The position numbers and the translations under genes were made by a program. Source: Magnaporthiopsis rhizophila (lineage: Eukaryota; Ascomycota; Sordariomycetes; Magnaporthales; Magnaporthaceae). From it: a stretch of 64,000 nucleotides of DNA. The stretch is taken from the NCBI GenBank assembly GCA_003049465.1, contig PYSS01000113.1, positions 1 through 64,000 of the forward strand. Direction: 5' to 3'. Below the pieces are notes generated by a model. The model was given only the letters and a program-made list of their open reading frames with translations. It had not been told where the DNA came from and made no database searches. Of the stretch, positions 54,551 through 64,000 are shown piece by piece. Each line of letters opens with the position of its first letter. The stretch's first letter is position 1.

Positions 54551-55429
54551 TGCACACACATATAACCCTTTTCTCCGCTTTTCTTCGTTGCCCCTCCAGC
54601 CCGCTACCTACACATATCATTCTGGACTAAACCAGGATTTTATTCCTTTCAACATACATACTGAGTAACCTCCCCTAAACTACATACCCTAGCTTTGGCG
54701 GACTGAAATGAAAGCTTTTCAGCCTAGGACGTATCAGTGCCGGAAGTGGGGCGCTCAGCCAAGTTCCGAAGCGGTCACCGCAATTGTAAAAGGCACTCCC
54801 CATCCGCCCAGCTTCGTGGAGGTTATTGAGCCGCTCAGTGAGTCCAAAATGGCCAGGTGAAAAGCGATAGCTCTTGCCAACGAGGCCTGGCGAAGCTCCG
54901 ACAATGAATTCTCCACTGCCTGGTGTATCGCAGCTGGGCGAGGTGCCCGCGGAAAGCCACTATAAAAGACGGTGGGGCTATTACTGATATCGCAGCCACC
55001 ACGCTCCATCGCGTCGCATCCAATATGCTAGTCCGGCCAACCCTGCTACGACATCTCCCAGCTGAACGGTAAGTACCCAGCCAGCTGACGGAGTCACTCG
55101 CGGATCGCGGGAGGATCACGTCGCACGGCCTAACTGAGTGCCCGACGTGTCCCCAGCCGTCCTCATGGCAGCCTTTGGCTCTGAATGGACAGCTGCCTTT
55201 TCCTTTCGCCTCGGACTTGGTCCCCTGTCGGACTCGGAAAGCCGCCGGCCGGATCTTGTTAAAAGACCGAGCGCAGTTGTTTGTTTGCTGAAATGTGGTA
55301 CGCTAGTAGGAAAAAGTTGCCAAAGGTAGGAAATAAACCCTTTGTTTTTATATATGCAGGTGCGCTATTAGGGCACCGAACAATTGTCGGCGTCAGCCGG
55401 CGCGTTTGATGCACCGGCCGGCCGCTGAT
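54551..55429. other. Intergenic, no supported gene
   Basis: This 879 bp lies before the glycosyltransferase pseudogene. The missing first exon of that gene could lie here, but I cannot identify it. Confidence 0.4.
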
Positions 55430-56710
55430 CATTGGTCGAAACAACACGGTTCTGTTCCTGTTCGCCGAACATCATGGCTTCGCAAACGTGAACCTGGCCG
55501 CGGCCCTCTCGCTCCAGCAGCGGCACCTGCAGGTCGAGGTGCACGCCGCCAGCTTCGCCGTGGTCGGGGCGAGGGTAGGCCGCGTCACGACGGGGCCCCG
55601 GCCCATCACCTTTCACGAGGTCGAGGGCGCAAACTTCGTAGAGTCGCTCGAGGCGCACGGGATAAACGCGACGACCCTCATCCACAGCCCGGGGCCCAGG
55701 GGATCGCTGCCTCTGTTCGAGCAGATACCCCAGACCATGTCGCCTTGGTCGGTCGAAGATCACATTGCCATCTACCAGCAGGTGCGCCGCCTCATCGACC
55801 AAGTCGACCCTGCCATCATCGTGTTGGACATCATGTTCCGCCCGGCCACGGAGGCAGTCGAGGATTCGAACCGCATACACGTCGTCTTGACCCCCAACGA
55901 CCTGTCACCGATGCTCGCGCCGGTGCAGCCTTACGGGCAGGTGTTTTGGAAGTACCCCGTCTTCGCGTCGGGCTTCGCGTTCCCCGTGCCGTGGCGCAAC
56001 GTTCCCGACCGTGCGCTTCTCGGAGCGGCAGGCCCGCGTCATGGCGTCGGCGCTCGCCGTCGTGCTGGACAAGGGACCGCCGGGGACGCAGGTGATTTGG
56101 AAGTTCCGCAAGCTGCAGCTCCCCGAGGGTCATGTGCAGTGCGCCGACGACGTCTTCCAGGCCCCGCTGCGCCGCTTTATCGACCAGGACCGCGTCCGGC
56201 TGCCCAGCTGGCTCACGGTCGATCCCACGGCGCTGTTGGAGTCGGGCCACGTTGCCGTGTCTGTTGCATCATGGGGGCCAACGTTTTCAACGAAGCCATT
56301 TTGTGAGTATCCTTCCTTTCGTGCCTTCCGATATTTTTGTTTTTTCTTTTTTCTTTGCCTTGTAGTCTGTCGATAGGGCTCCACGCCGACCGAATCTCCC
56401 TTTTTTTTCTCTTCTTACCCAAAACAGTGCCGGAGTCCCGCATCTTGTCTTACCGCTGTGGGCAGACTGTTACAACTACGCCGCCATGGCCGAGGGCCTC
56501 GGCCTCGGCATCTGGGTGAGCAGGCAGTCGGCTCCCGACTGGACCGTCGAGGAGATCAGCGCGTCGATGCTGAAGCTCCTGTCCGACGACGACCCTTTCA
56601 CCGTCTCCGCCAGGGTAAAGGCCAAGGCGCTGAGCGACAAGGCCAAAGTCAGGCCCGGAAGGGACCACGCGGCCGACATTATAGCAGAGCTTGCTGCGAA
56701 GGGACACTGA
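55430..56710 (+). pseudogene. UDP-glycosyltransferase pseudogene with internal deletion and frameshifts
   Basis: The first half (frame of 55488) reads TVLFLFAEHHGFANVNLAAAL, later VDPAIIVLDIMFRPATEA, then SGFAFPVPWRNVP, as in the N-lobe of fungal family 1 UGTs. At about 56000 the frame jumps directly to TVRFSERQARVMASALAVVL, which normally comes about 180 residues later, so a large internal piece is missing. A second shift near 56265 breaks the HHGGANVFNEAI donor-binding motif. After an intron (about 56301-56426, GTGAGT donor) the C-terminus is intact: AGVPHLVLPLWADCYNYAAMAEGL, then ADIIAELAAKGH to the stop at 56710. No start codon is in frame at the 5' end. The gene is unlikely to make an active enzyme. 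Assembly error can explain a single-base shift but not the deletion. Confidence 0.8.
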
Positions 56711-56975
56711 GGTTCCTCGGTGCGTGTGCATTTCAATTCGCGTTGAAGAGTTGGTATTAGCATTAGATATTCGCGCCCTTGCTAAAAAGGCAACCAGGAA
56801 TTTAAAAAACGTGCTGCCATTATGGGGTTTCCCCCTTGGCGTGCTTTTCTCCTCTCTAACCTCATGCTCATAACCGGTCGCCTCAATATCCATTTTGTGT
56901 CCTGTCTTCCTTTTTAACCCTTCATAAATCATAACCGCCCATCCCCAATGTCCCATTTTGTGTCCCCCGCTCTCC

Positions 56976-56998
56976 TTTTTTTTTTTTTTTTTTTTTTT
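56976..56998. repeat. T homopolymer of 23 nt
   Basis: An uninterrupted T run lies between the convergent UGT pseudogene and GT2 gene. Confidence 0.8.
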
Positions 56999-57035
56999 AC
57001 CTTTCTTCTTCCATGCATGCCCCTGAAGTTTCGCA

Positions 57036-58469
57036 CTAGGCGACAACACCAGGACGCGATCCCCAGCCGGTCTCAAGAATGGTAATCACCGCCCACGTCT
57101 TGATGAACGAGTGGAACCACGCAAATAGGATCATGGCCGGAACGTAGGCGAGGTCCTCCGGGTGACGCAGGAAGTGCGGCAGCGGCTTGAGCATCTTGGT
57201 CGCCAGGATCAGCGCCAGCATGTGCCAGGGGCTGACGAGGCCCGACGCGTGGGCGAGCCACACGAGGGCGGCGTCGTGGTACAGGGTGAAGTTGAAAATG
57301 CGCGCGATCCACACGGCGTAGACCGACAGCGGCTGGGTCTTGTAGACGGCGGCGCTCCGGAGCATGGTGCTATTGGACCGGGGCGCGCTGCGGGCCCAGC
57401 GCACGTTCTGCTGCATGAACTTGGTCCAGCCGCCCTCGATGCCCAGCCGCGTCTCCATGGTGGCCCGGGGACCGGACTGGAAGCGGATTCGCCAGCCGTT
57501 GTCGAACAGGTGGCGTGTGATGCAGTTGTCGTCCTCCGAGTTCAGGGGGCCGGCCTTGCCGAAGCCGTAGGACCAGTATTCGTTGCAGAAGTGGTCGAGG
57601 AAGGCCCGGTCCTGGACGATGCAGGTGCGGTAGGCGGCCGTCCGGCCCGAGATGACGTAGACGGAGCCGTCGGTGCCGGTGGACGCGCGCAGCTCAAAGT
57701 TGTACCGCTCCATGTACAGGCAGGCCAGGAAGTTGAGCAGATCCGCCGAGAGCGCGCTCCACATGCCCGCCAGCACGCCGCCGATGCCCCAGTTAGAGGT
57801 TGTCGCCGCGGCGCGAAGGAAGCCCATTCCCGGCCGCTCGCGGCGGACCCGCTTCTGGCAGCAGACGCCACCGACCTTCGGGTCCTCGAACGGCGCCATG
57901 ATGTGCTCGACAAAGTCCTTGGGCCAGAAGACGTGGTCGTCGGCTAGGATGACGAGCTCCGTCTGCACGAGCGGCATGGCCGCCGCGAGCTGCCAGCGTT
58001 TGTTGGGCCGGGACGACTCCACCACCAGCACGTCGGTCGTGGACTCGCCGCCGCCGTTCCGGCCGTGCTGCACCCAGTGCTCGGCGGCGGCGGCGGTCTG
58101 CTCTGGCCCTACGGCTGAGATGATGACGGCGCGCACGCCGCTCTTCAGCACCGACGCCATGGTGGCGCCAAAGTCGTCGCTGTACGGGTCGACTGTGGGA
58201 ACGATGACGGTGGCGTCCTCGGGGCGGACGACGGGTCGCTGTTCACCCGTGACCGGATCGAGGATACATCTAGGCTCGACGTTCCGATAGAAGAGGCATC
58301 CGGCGAGGGAGATGAGGATCCGCAGGAAGCGGTGGACGAAAAGGAACAGGAACCACTTGGTGTATCCCGTGGCGAGGTAGAAGGGCGCCAGATGGCACGG
58401 CACCCAGAAGTAGCCAAGCATCATCGCCAAGGTCCGGCTCAGTCGGCCGGCCTTTACGTGGGCGGACAT
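57036..58469 (-). CDS. GT2-family processive glycosyltransferase (Cps1/hyaluronan-synthase-like polysaccharide synthase)
   Basis: This is a single exon of 477 aa from MSAHVKAG; the frame is open for 63 more codons upstream, but these include repeats and no domain. Two N-terminal helices (LGYFWVPCHLAPFYLA, FLFLFVHRFLRILISL) precede the GT-A domain. It starts ATVIVPTVDPYSDDF and includes ILADDHVFWP (DxD-like), VCCQKRVRRERPG, ISGRTAAYRTCI, LNSEDDNCITRHL (the catalytic ED) and QQNVRWARS (Q-x-x-R-W). Three more helices follow. This layout is that of fungal Cps1-like synthases, which polymerise an unknown sugar at the plasma membrane. It resembles hyaluronan and chitin synthases in motifs but is shorter than chitin synthases. 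The product is not known from sequence. Confidence 0.9.
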   Translation of the reverse strand: MSAHVKAGRLSRTLAMMLGYFWVPCHLAPFYLATGYTKWFLFLFVHRFLRILISLAGCLFYRNVEPRCILDPVTGEQRPVVRPEDATVIVPTVDPYSDDFGATMASVLKSGVRAVIISAVGPEQTAAAAEHWVQHGRNGGGESTTDVLVVESSRPNKRWQLAAAMPLVQTELVILADDHVFWPKDFVEHIMAPFEDPKVGGVCCQKRVRRERPGMGFLRAAATTSNWGIGGVLAGMWSALSADLLNFLACLYMERYNFELRASTGTDGSVYVISGRTAAYRTCIVQDRAFLDHFCNEYWSYGFGKAGPLNSEDDNCITRHLFDNGWRIRFQSGPRATMETRLGIEGGWTKFMQQNVRWARSAPRSNSTMLRSAAVYKTQPLSVYAVWIARIFNFTLYHDAALVWLAHASGLVSPWHMLALILATKMLKPLPHFLRHPEDLAYVPAMILFAWFHSFIKTWAVITILETGWGSRPGVVA

Positions 58470-58484
58470 GGTGGGCTTCCCATG

Positions 58485-58553
58485 AGCGCCTTGCGCAGTC
58501 AGCGGTTGCAGGAAAGCGCCTTGCGCGGCCGGTGGTTGCAAGAGCTTTGGTGT
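58485..58553 (-). repeat. Imperfect approx. 33-bp direct repeat upstream of GT2 start
   Basis: A GCGCCTTGCGC..GGTTGCA unit occurs twice in tandem with few differences, just upstream of the chosen GT2 ATG, in the likely 5' UTR. Confidence 0.55.
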
Positions 58554-58754
58554 CTGAGCGGACAAAGGGTATCGTGAGACTGTCCTTGGGTAGTGAGGCC
58601 TGATGAAGAGGGTCCAGAGGCGAGAGGTGTGATATCCGAGATGAGAAGTGACTGGCAAGTCTGTTCTGCTTCTGGCGGTGACTTCGCTCCTCCTGCCTGC
58701 TCCGGCTTGGTTCTTCCTCTCTGCTGTCGTCTTCAGCGGTGCTGAGCGGTTTGG

Positions 58755-58761
58755 TTTATAT
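58755..58761 (-). promoter_or_regulatory. TATA-like element upstream of the GT2 gene
   Basis: ATATAAA on the minus strand lies about 290 bp before the chosen ATG, and about 100 bp before the more upstream ATG at 58658. Confidence 0.35.
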
Positions 58762-59832
58762 GATCGACAAGAGGGTCGGGCGCAGTCCTTCCCTCATCAG
58801 AGCCACTGCAGTAGATCTTCTCTACGTCCTCTTCGTTTCCGATGCGTCCGATACTTCTCCCGTGGTCTAATTAGCATACACTGGATTGTACCCGGAAGGC
58901 TGAGGCCGCTCTGATGGGGAGTCGTCGTCTTGGATGCTCCTCAACGCTGATCAGAGGGTGCAACAACAGGCACTTCACCAAGTCTTTGTGGCTATCGCTC
59001 CCTGGGCCTGTTGGCGTCACTGTTGGGAATGGCCAATAAGACTTTCGGGAAGAAAGTGGATTCCTTTAAATTTGATCCAAGTGATTCACTTCTGGTCGGA
59101 ATTCGTTTCTTCTTTGTAGGTTGGCTTGTCGGGAACTTGGCCTTTAATTTAGCCGTTGTTGTAGTCTTCCTCTTGGGGTCCCAGCTGCGGTTGGTTTCCT
59201 CACTGGCGACCTCGCTACGGCTTTATGGCTTGCTTCTGTATTTTCACTGGCACTTGCTGCTTCAAGGAAGAAGCAGCTGGTCTTGAATGGCAAACCTGAA
59301 AAGACGGCGGTTAGGGGTGATTAGCACATCTCGACTGGTTGAAGAGATGGTCGGATGGCATTGACATAACGATGAAGAAGCCGTCAGTGAAGGATCCTAA
59401 ACAGGAAAGTCCGAATCTGGGAGCCATGGCCTTGATAAATGATACCGTAGAGGGGAAGAGCACGGCAATGGCCATCCAGGGTGTACACATGCATTCGGGA
59501 AGGCAAAAGAAATATTTTTTTTTAATCATTCTTAATGGTGGCTATTAAAAATAATTGACTGTAAAGAGAATTATTCGCTGCAGCGAGCTTTTATGAAAAC
59601 AGTTCACCCCATTAGCTACTAGGGGTTTTTTTATTTTTTTATAAAAAGCAGAAATCGAGGGGTTTAGATGAACCAGAGAGAGGGAGAGAAAAAAAGAAGA
59701 AAGAGGAAATGGCAAAAAGGGCTGGTTAAAAGCCCAGATGTCGGTGGCGAAGGCCTACCGATCGTGATATAGCAAAAGAGGCACTGACAATCTCGCGTTG
59801 GTCGTTCGCTTTCTAACCTCAAGAAATCACAT
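58762..59832. other. Intergenic, no supported gene
   Basis: This 1.07 kb of AT-rich sequence lies between two minus-strand genes. The short plus-strand frames are not convincing. Confidence 0.45.
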
Positions 59833-60915
59833 TCATGGAGTGACCAACATGAGCCCCTCGCCCCCAATCAGCGCCCGAGAGAGGGGCAGGCAGTAGAGGA
59901 CGACGAGCCAGAGGCACCACACCTTGAAGGTGCGCTTGTCGGCGGGCACGGAGCCACGCACGCCGAGGGTGCGCACCGCGACAACGACACCCAGGCCGAC
60001 CAGCGGGGCGTAGGCCAGCACTGAGGTGCAGCCCCACATCCACGGCAGGACTACGGACCAGGCAAGCACCGGCACGGCGACGAGCCAGCGCGCGGCCGCA
60101 TCGCCGATGACGAGCGGCAGGGTACGGCGGCCGCGGGCCGAGTCTCCCTCCTGGTCCTTGATGTCCTGGATGGTGATGGTGGAGAAGATGGCGGCGATCA
60201 GGACCAGGACCCAGCGCCCCGCGAGCAGGGGCACCCATGGGGAGGGCGGGGATGTGGAGGTGGACAAGGACAAGGACGGGGAGAGCGGGTTCAGGGCGAC
60301 CTGGAGGGCGCCGACGGCGAAGCACGGCATGCCCAGGGCGTTGAGCAGGTTCTTGAGCACCGGGTGCTCTGAGCCGCCCAGGTCGCTGTACATGTAGCCG
60401 AGCGTGATGACGGTGACGCTGGCACCCGGGGCGCCCAGGCAGTAGCTGGCCAGCACGGCGATGATGGCGAACGCGACCAGCAGGCTGCCCGCCTCGTTGG
60501 GCGACACCTTGCCCGACGGCAGGGGGCGGTTCGGCTTGTTGATGCGGTCCTCCTCGATCGAAGCCGGTCCGCGCTGGTTCTGGATGTCGATAACAACCAG
60601 GTTGACCCAGACGTAGAGCAGGATCAGGGGCGCGCGGCCGAGCACGACGCGCGGGTGCGGCACCCCGGCCGACTCGGGCAGCAGCAGCCACAGCGCCACT
60701 GCGTTGGCCATGCCGAACAGGGCCGAGGGCACCAGCACCGTCTTGACGTCGGACTCGGTGAAGAGCCAGATGGTGTGCAGGAACCGCCTCAGCTCCCGGT
60801 GCGTCGTCCGCCGCTGAGACTCCACGCGGGCGCGGAACAGCTTGACGGGCGAGTCCTCGGTGGTGGGCGAGAGGAGCACCGCCGGCTGGAGGTCTGGCTT
60901 GTGGGTGTGAGACAT
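59833..60915 (-). CDS. UbiA-family membrane prenyltransferase or terpene cyclase
   Basis: This is a single exon of 360 aa with about eight hydrophobic helices. The first aspartate-rich region reads VIDIQNQRGPASIEEDRINKP, i.e. N-Q..E-E-D-x-x-N-K-P, followed by NRPLPSGKVS. The second reads TIQDIKDQEGDSARGRRTLPL (D-x-x-D-x-x-G-D). These correspond to the two Mg-diphosphate-binding motifs of UbiA enzymes. The EEDRINKPxRP form is typical of a fungal-only group that includes UbiA-type terpene cyclases such as the one in fumagillin synthesis, as well as aromatic prenyltransferases. The exact reaction cannot be told from sequence. Nearby genes code for a GT2 synthase and a broken UGT; no other core biosynthetic gene is in view. 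A TATATA with a reversed CCAAT box lies upstream. Confidence 0.88.
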   Translation of the reverse strand: MSHTHKPDLQPAVLLSPTTEDSPVKLFRARVESQRRTTHRELRRFLHTIWLFTESDVKTVLVPSALFGMANAVALWLLLPESAGVPHPRVVLGRAPLILLYVWVNLVVIDIQNQRGPASIEEDRINKPNRPLPSGKVSPNEAGSLLVAFAIIAVLASYCLGAPGASVTVITLGYMYSDLGGSEHPVLKNLLNALGMPCFAVGALQVALNPLSPSLSLSTSTSPPSPWVPLLAGRWVLVLIAAIFSTITIQDIKDQEGDSARGRRTLPLVIGDAAARWLVAVPVLAWSVVLPWMWGCTSVLAYAPLVGLGVVVAVRTLGVRGSVPADKRTFKVWCLWLVVLYCLPLSRALIGGEGLMLVTP

Positions 60916-61100
60916 GCTTTGTTGTTCTTTTCCTATTTAGATTTTGCTGAACTTGTCGAAGTCCAGTCGTCGTTGGCTGGAGAAACGCACCCCGAAGATG
61001 GGCGGCAAGAAACAGGTATTTGGGAGGAAGAAACAACCGTGGCAAGATAACGGCTTACTGCCTATCCGAGTCGATCCGAGTCTTTCGAGCTTGAAGGTGG

Positions 61101-61114
61101 TATATACAACCAAT
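61101..61114 (-). promoter_or_regulatory. TATA box with adjacent CCAAT motif upstream of the UbiA gene
   Basis: TATATA at 61101-61106 lies about 186 bp before the ATG. It is next to CCAAT (61110-61114, plus strand), which reads ATTGG on the gene's strand. Confidence 0.45.
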
Positions 61115-64000
61115 GGAAGACTTTTGCCGCTTGAGAGCAGGAGCCACACAAAGAAAACGTTGAGAGGGTTAATAGAGGAAGATCTAGTGGGATAATTTGA
61201 TCCCATTCGATCCGCATGCAGAGGGCACGAGACCACTAGGTCTTATATATGAAATAGGAGCCTCATGGACATGGCTTGGATACGGTCACTGCCTTGCGGG
61301 TGTAAGGAGTTACTCTGTAGCCCCGAAGGAGGTAGGTCCCAACAGCATGGGACGTACACGGCATGGTCAGAGGCCCAGCAGGGCGTATGCGGTCTATCCA
61401 AGCTGCCAACATCCGAAGGCCGATGACATGACATGTTTGCCTGGGGCCAGTGAGGCGCATGATGGAGTACGAGCGTGGCTATAAAGGGAAGAGTACGTGG
61501 AAGGTGTGGCCCCCAACTTAGGGACCTCGGCAAAAGTCCTATCTAGTGACAGCAGAAGGAGCCGCAGCCACGGTAGCACGAATGCATGATTTGGGAGCCA
61601 CCCCAGACGATGATCATGCAAGATGGGTGTGTGGAGGAAAACGTGGCCGAGTGAGTCCGGTCCGCGTATAATGGTGGGAGATCAGAGATCCGGAAGGGGC
61701 AAAGATGGACAAAAGGAACCAAGGCTGGGATCCAAGATGGGAAATTTAACCCCCCACATGACCACCGGTATGACGAGGGTTGGAAGCCCAAAAAAGGAAA
61801 CCGCTTTGGCCGAGTCTGTTCATCAAGAATGTTCCAACCGATAGATTCCTGCGAGAAATACCGGGTCGGTGAGACGTTGAGGCACAGAGCAAAGTCCTAG
61901 GAGAGCAGGCATGCGTGCGTGGGTTGATACAGAGACCCCGACCGTGGCCATTGCGAGGCCATAACGAACAAAAGCTTACAAATGACCTACTGGATATGGC
62001 TCCCTGACCGAGCCGAGAGGGCGGCGGGCTGTAGTGCAGCGCATCGGAGTCACAGCCTTCTCACCATGTAAGGGATGGCAGCCTTAACGCCACGGCTCAG
62101 CCTGGGATGTGGGTAGCGTACAGATCCTTTATGTAAGCATTCGTCTCCCTGGCGAACGCACAGTGTGTTTGTGTGGCAGCGCGTCAACTCTGTCACGTCT
62201 GTCCACACACACCACACGCCCGGAACCCCCTGCTGCTGCTGGAGGCTCTTTGCATCTTGCCCCGGGGGTGGCTGCACTTCCGGATGCCAACCGATTCCGT
62301 TGACGCTCGGCTAGCTCGTTGGCTTGGTCTCTGGCAGACCTGCGCCGCGCTAGACGAAGCTGTCAAAACACGGGAGGATTTGTGCGGGAAGCGCCATAGC
62401 CGGCTAACCCACAGGGCGCTTCAAGGAATAATGATTTGATGGCTTAGTGATGGATGAAGTGACCGATTAGCAAGCATGATGTTGGTTTCTTGGCTCTCTC
62501 GCACACGAGCAGCCGCCCCCAGTGTCATCACCGAGCGGTCATGAGGCCGGATTAACTGCCTTGAGTCTTTGGTGCCGCATGCGAACAGCTAACAGTCGGT
62601 GTAGAGGCGGTATGACCGAGGCTGGCCCCGAACGATGTCGGAGCCGGTCACGTTGTGACTAAAAATGGGTTGCGTGTGAAATCGCTCTGTGAAGGTGGGC
62701 GGGCGGTTGGAGGTGTGTGCGTGCGTGTGATGCTGGATGTAGTAATATTCGGGGAGAGCGATAGCCGGGATCAGCAGGACGGTCTTAAGAAAAGGCAACT
62801 GCCGGTGCTGGCGGAAGGCCGCAGGGAGGGAGCGGGCGGAGCGGGCTCCTCACGGGCTTCAACTGGCTGGTAAGCTGACACCAAAGGAGATGGGGAATGA
62901 AAAGAACGGGGACCGAAAGGGGTCGGGAAGTGAGTGATGTCAACAGATCAAGGAGACGAGCGAACCCCCTTGCTTTGCTGCTCCGCCAAGTGCAGTACAT
63001 AAGCAAAGTCAGCCAGATCAGACAGATCTCGAAGCGGCTACACTGTCCACGCTGTGCAACACTGCGCCACGGGATAGGGCTGGAGGGTGGGTGCGTCAGC
63101 CGTCAGGACCCGGCCTCAGCCACGATTGGGGGTTGCACAGGAGCAACAGGATGAAGAACGGCGATCCATGGCTTTCATAGTCGGGAGGGGTACGAGCGAG
63201 GTTTGCCGGAGGGAGAAGGAAGGAGTCCGGCGCTACGGCTTCAAATCGCAGCCTAAAAAGCGTGGGTTTTCCCTCCCTTCTCTTTGTCCAAGAGCGAGAC
63301 AACAAAGAGGTGACTTGACTATCATGCGCCATGGATGCCTGACGGATGCGGTTGCCTGGGTCTGGGAGACAAGAGATAGCGGGCAAAATGAACGGAAAAC
63401 GGAAACAGCCCGACTTGACCCGGCGTCGTGGTCTCGAAGGGTCAGGTTGGGGTGGCTGGCCGGCGTTTGTTGGCCGTTTGGGAATGGCGCGTGTCAATCG
63501 AGCAGTTCCAACCGACCGGTATCCGATATTAGCCCTCCTTCAGGCGGCAGCTTAGACGCATCTGGAAAAAGGATCCGGGAGAAGCATGCGTTGTAGCCGC
63601 TCTGCCGGCTCGAAGCGATCAATTTGAGTGAATGGCGGCTCATCGCCAGCCCTGGACCCGCCCCCAGCTCGGCTGACTCGATTGGATCGAGTAAAAAGAA
63701 GGTTGGGCTATCTTAGGTGGCCCGTGCACAATGCACCTCCAGTGACGGATATGGAATGTGGAAATCGAGAGAGCCAACTTTTCCGATGGTCACGATGGTG
63801 TGGAAACGCCAAGAGATTCATGCAGGGTCTGACCAACTCCAGGTGGGATACTGCTGGAAAGCAGAGGGCTGTTTTTGGTCCGCTGTTTTCAACACACACA
63901 CGGTCAGTCGATGACGACTCTCAACGTCAAATCACATTCAGAGCAGCCAGACTGAGGCTTGCCAAGGCCGCTACTCCGGATGGCAGTTGTCAAAGTTCCG
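61115..64000. other. Right-end 2.9 kb without recognisable gene
   Basis: Only short open frames (up to about 170 codons) with no motifs are found on either strand. No transposase, reverse transcriptase or terminal repeat is evident. The stretch may be a promoter and relic region, or hold the 5' part of a gene beyond the edge. Confidence 0.4.

Noticed and set aside
55862..55872. tRNA B-box-like GGATTCGAACC (minus strand)
   Set aside because: It lies inside the glycosyltransferase coding remnant, and no A box or cloverleaf can be drawn around it.
59819..61045. 408-codon minus-strand frame
   Set aside because: It is a shifted frame over the UbiA gene, Arg/Ala/Pro-rich without membrane helices.
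61115..64000. Transposon remnant at the right end
   Set aside because: No terminal repeats, transposase or polymerase motifs could be seen on either strand.

Overview
The window is nuclear DNA of a filamentous ascomycete, most likely a Sordariomycete. This rests on short introns (mostly 65-110 nt) with GT..AG ends, GC-rich coding sequence, AT-richer intergenic DNA, interspersed TACCTAGGTA-type motifs and a typical gene set (PTH11-like rhodopsin-fold membrane protein, Dbp4, Alg3, Sad1/SUN protein, Tep1/PTEN, Pom33). I cannot name the genus. Several very long A/T homopolymers carry N's and mark assembly weak points. Exon joins below were worked out by hand from reading frame and family motifs; no transcript evidence was available.

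Layout, left part (1-22 kb). A minus-strand gene starting at 1741 runs off the left edge; it encodes an N-terminal membrane segment followed by about 60 collagen-like GGEGKP repeats. Next come a ZNF207/BuGZ-type zinc-finger protein (3978-5144, four exons), a gene-poor 4 kb stretch, a secreted M43 metalloprotease (9454-10394), a secreted glycerophosphodiester phosphodiesterase-like protein (11055-12411), a rhodopsin-fold membrane protein with an in-frame stop (13436-14853), an SDR oxidoreductase (15896-16856), the DEAD-box helicase Dbp4 (17234-19740) and FAD synthetase (20434-21686).

Middle part (22-46 kb). This holds a SUN-domain nuclear envelope protein (22518-26132), UDP-glucose 4-epimerase (28263-29805), a membrane-anchored H-type lectin-like protein (30043-31188), a multi-span membrane protein of unknown function (31927-33881), a secreted aspartic protease (34910-36166), a divergent pair of uncharacterised genes (36548-38191 minus and 38583-41516 plus, the latter with a His/Asp-rich tract and an Arg/Glu coiled coil), a peroxisomal D-amino-acid oxidase (42074-43418), Alg3 (43677-45164) and, convergent with it, an eIF1AD-like protein (45219-45733).

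Right part (46-64 kb). Here lie a histidine-phosphatase family protein (46026-47060), formyltetrahydrofolate deformylase (47536-48393), a Pom33/TMEM33 nucleoporin-type protein with a 16-nt exon (49845-50961), a PTEN-like phosphatase (52260-54421) ending in a 70-bp tandem duplication, a decayed UDP-glycosyltransferase pseudogene (about 55430-56710), a GT2 polysaccharide synthase (57036-58469) and a UbiA-type prenyltransferase or terpene cyclase (59833-60915). The last 3 kb show no recognisable gene.

Most genes are housekeeping and functionally unrelated. The only hints of grouping are the secreted hydrolases on the left and the UGT/GT2/UbiA trio on the right, which could be a small or eroded specialised-metabolism or surface-glycan locus (inference only).
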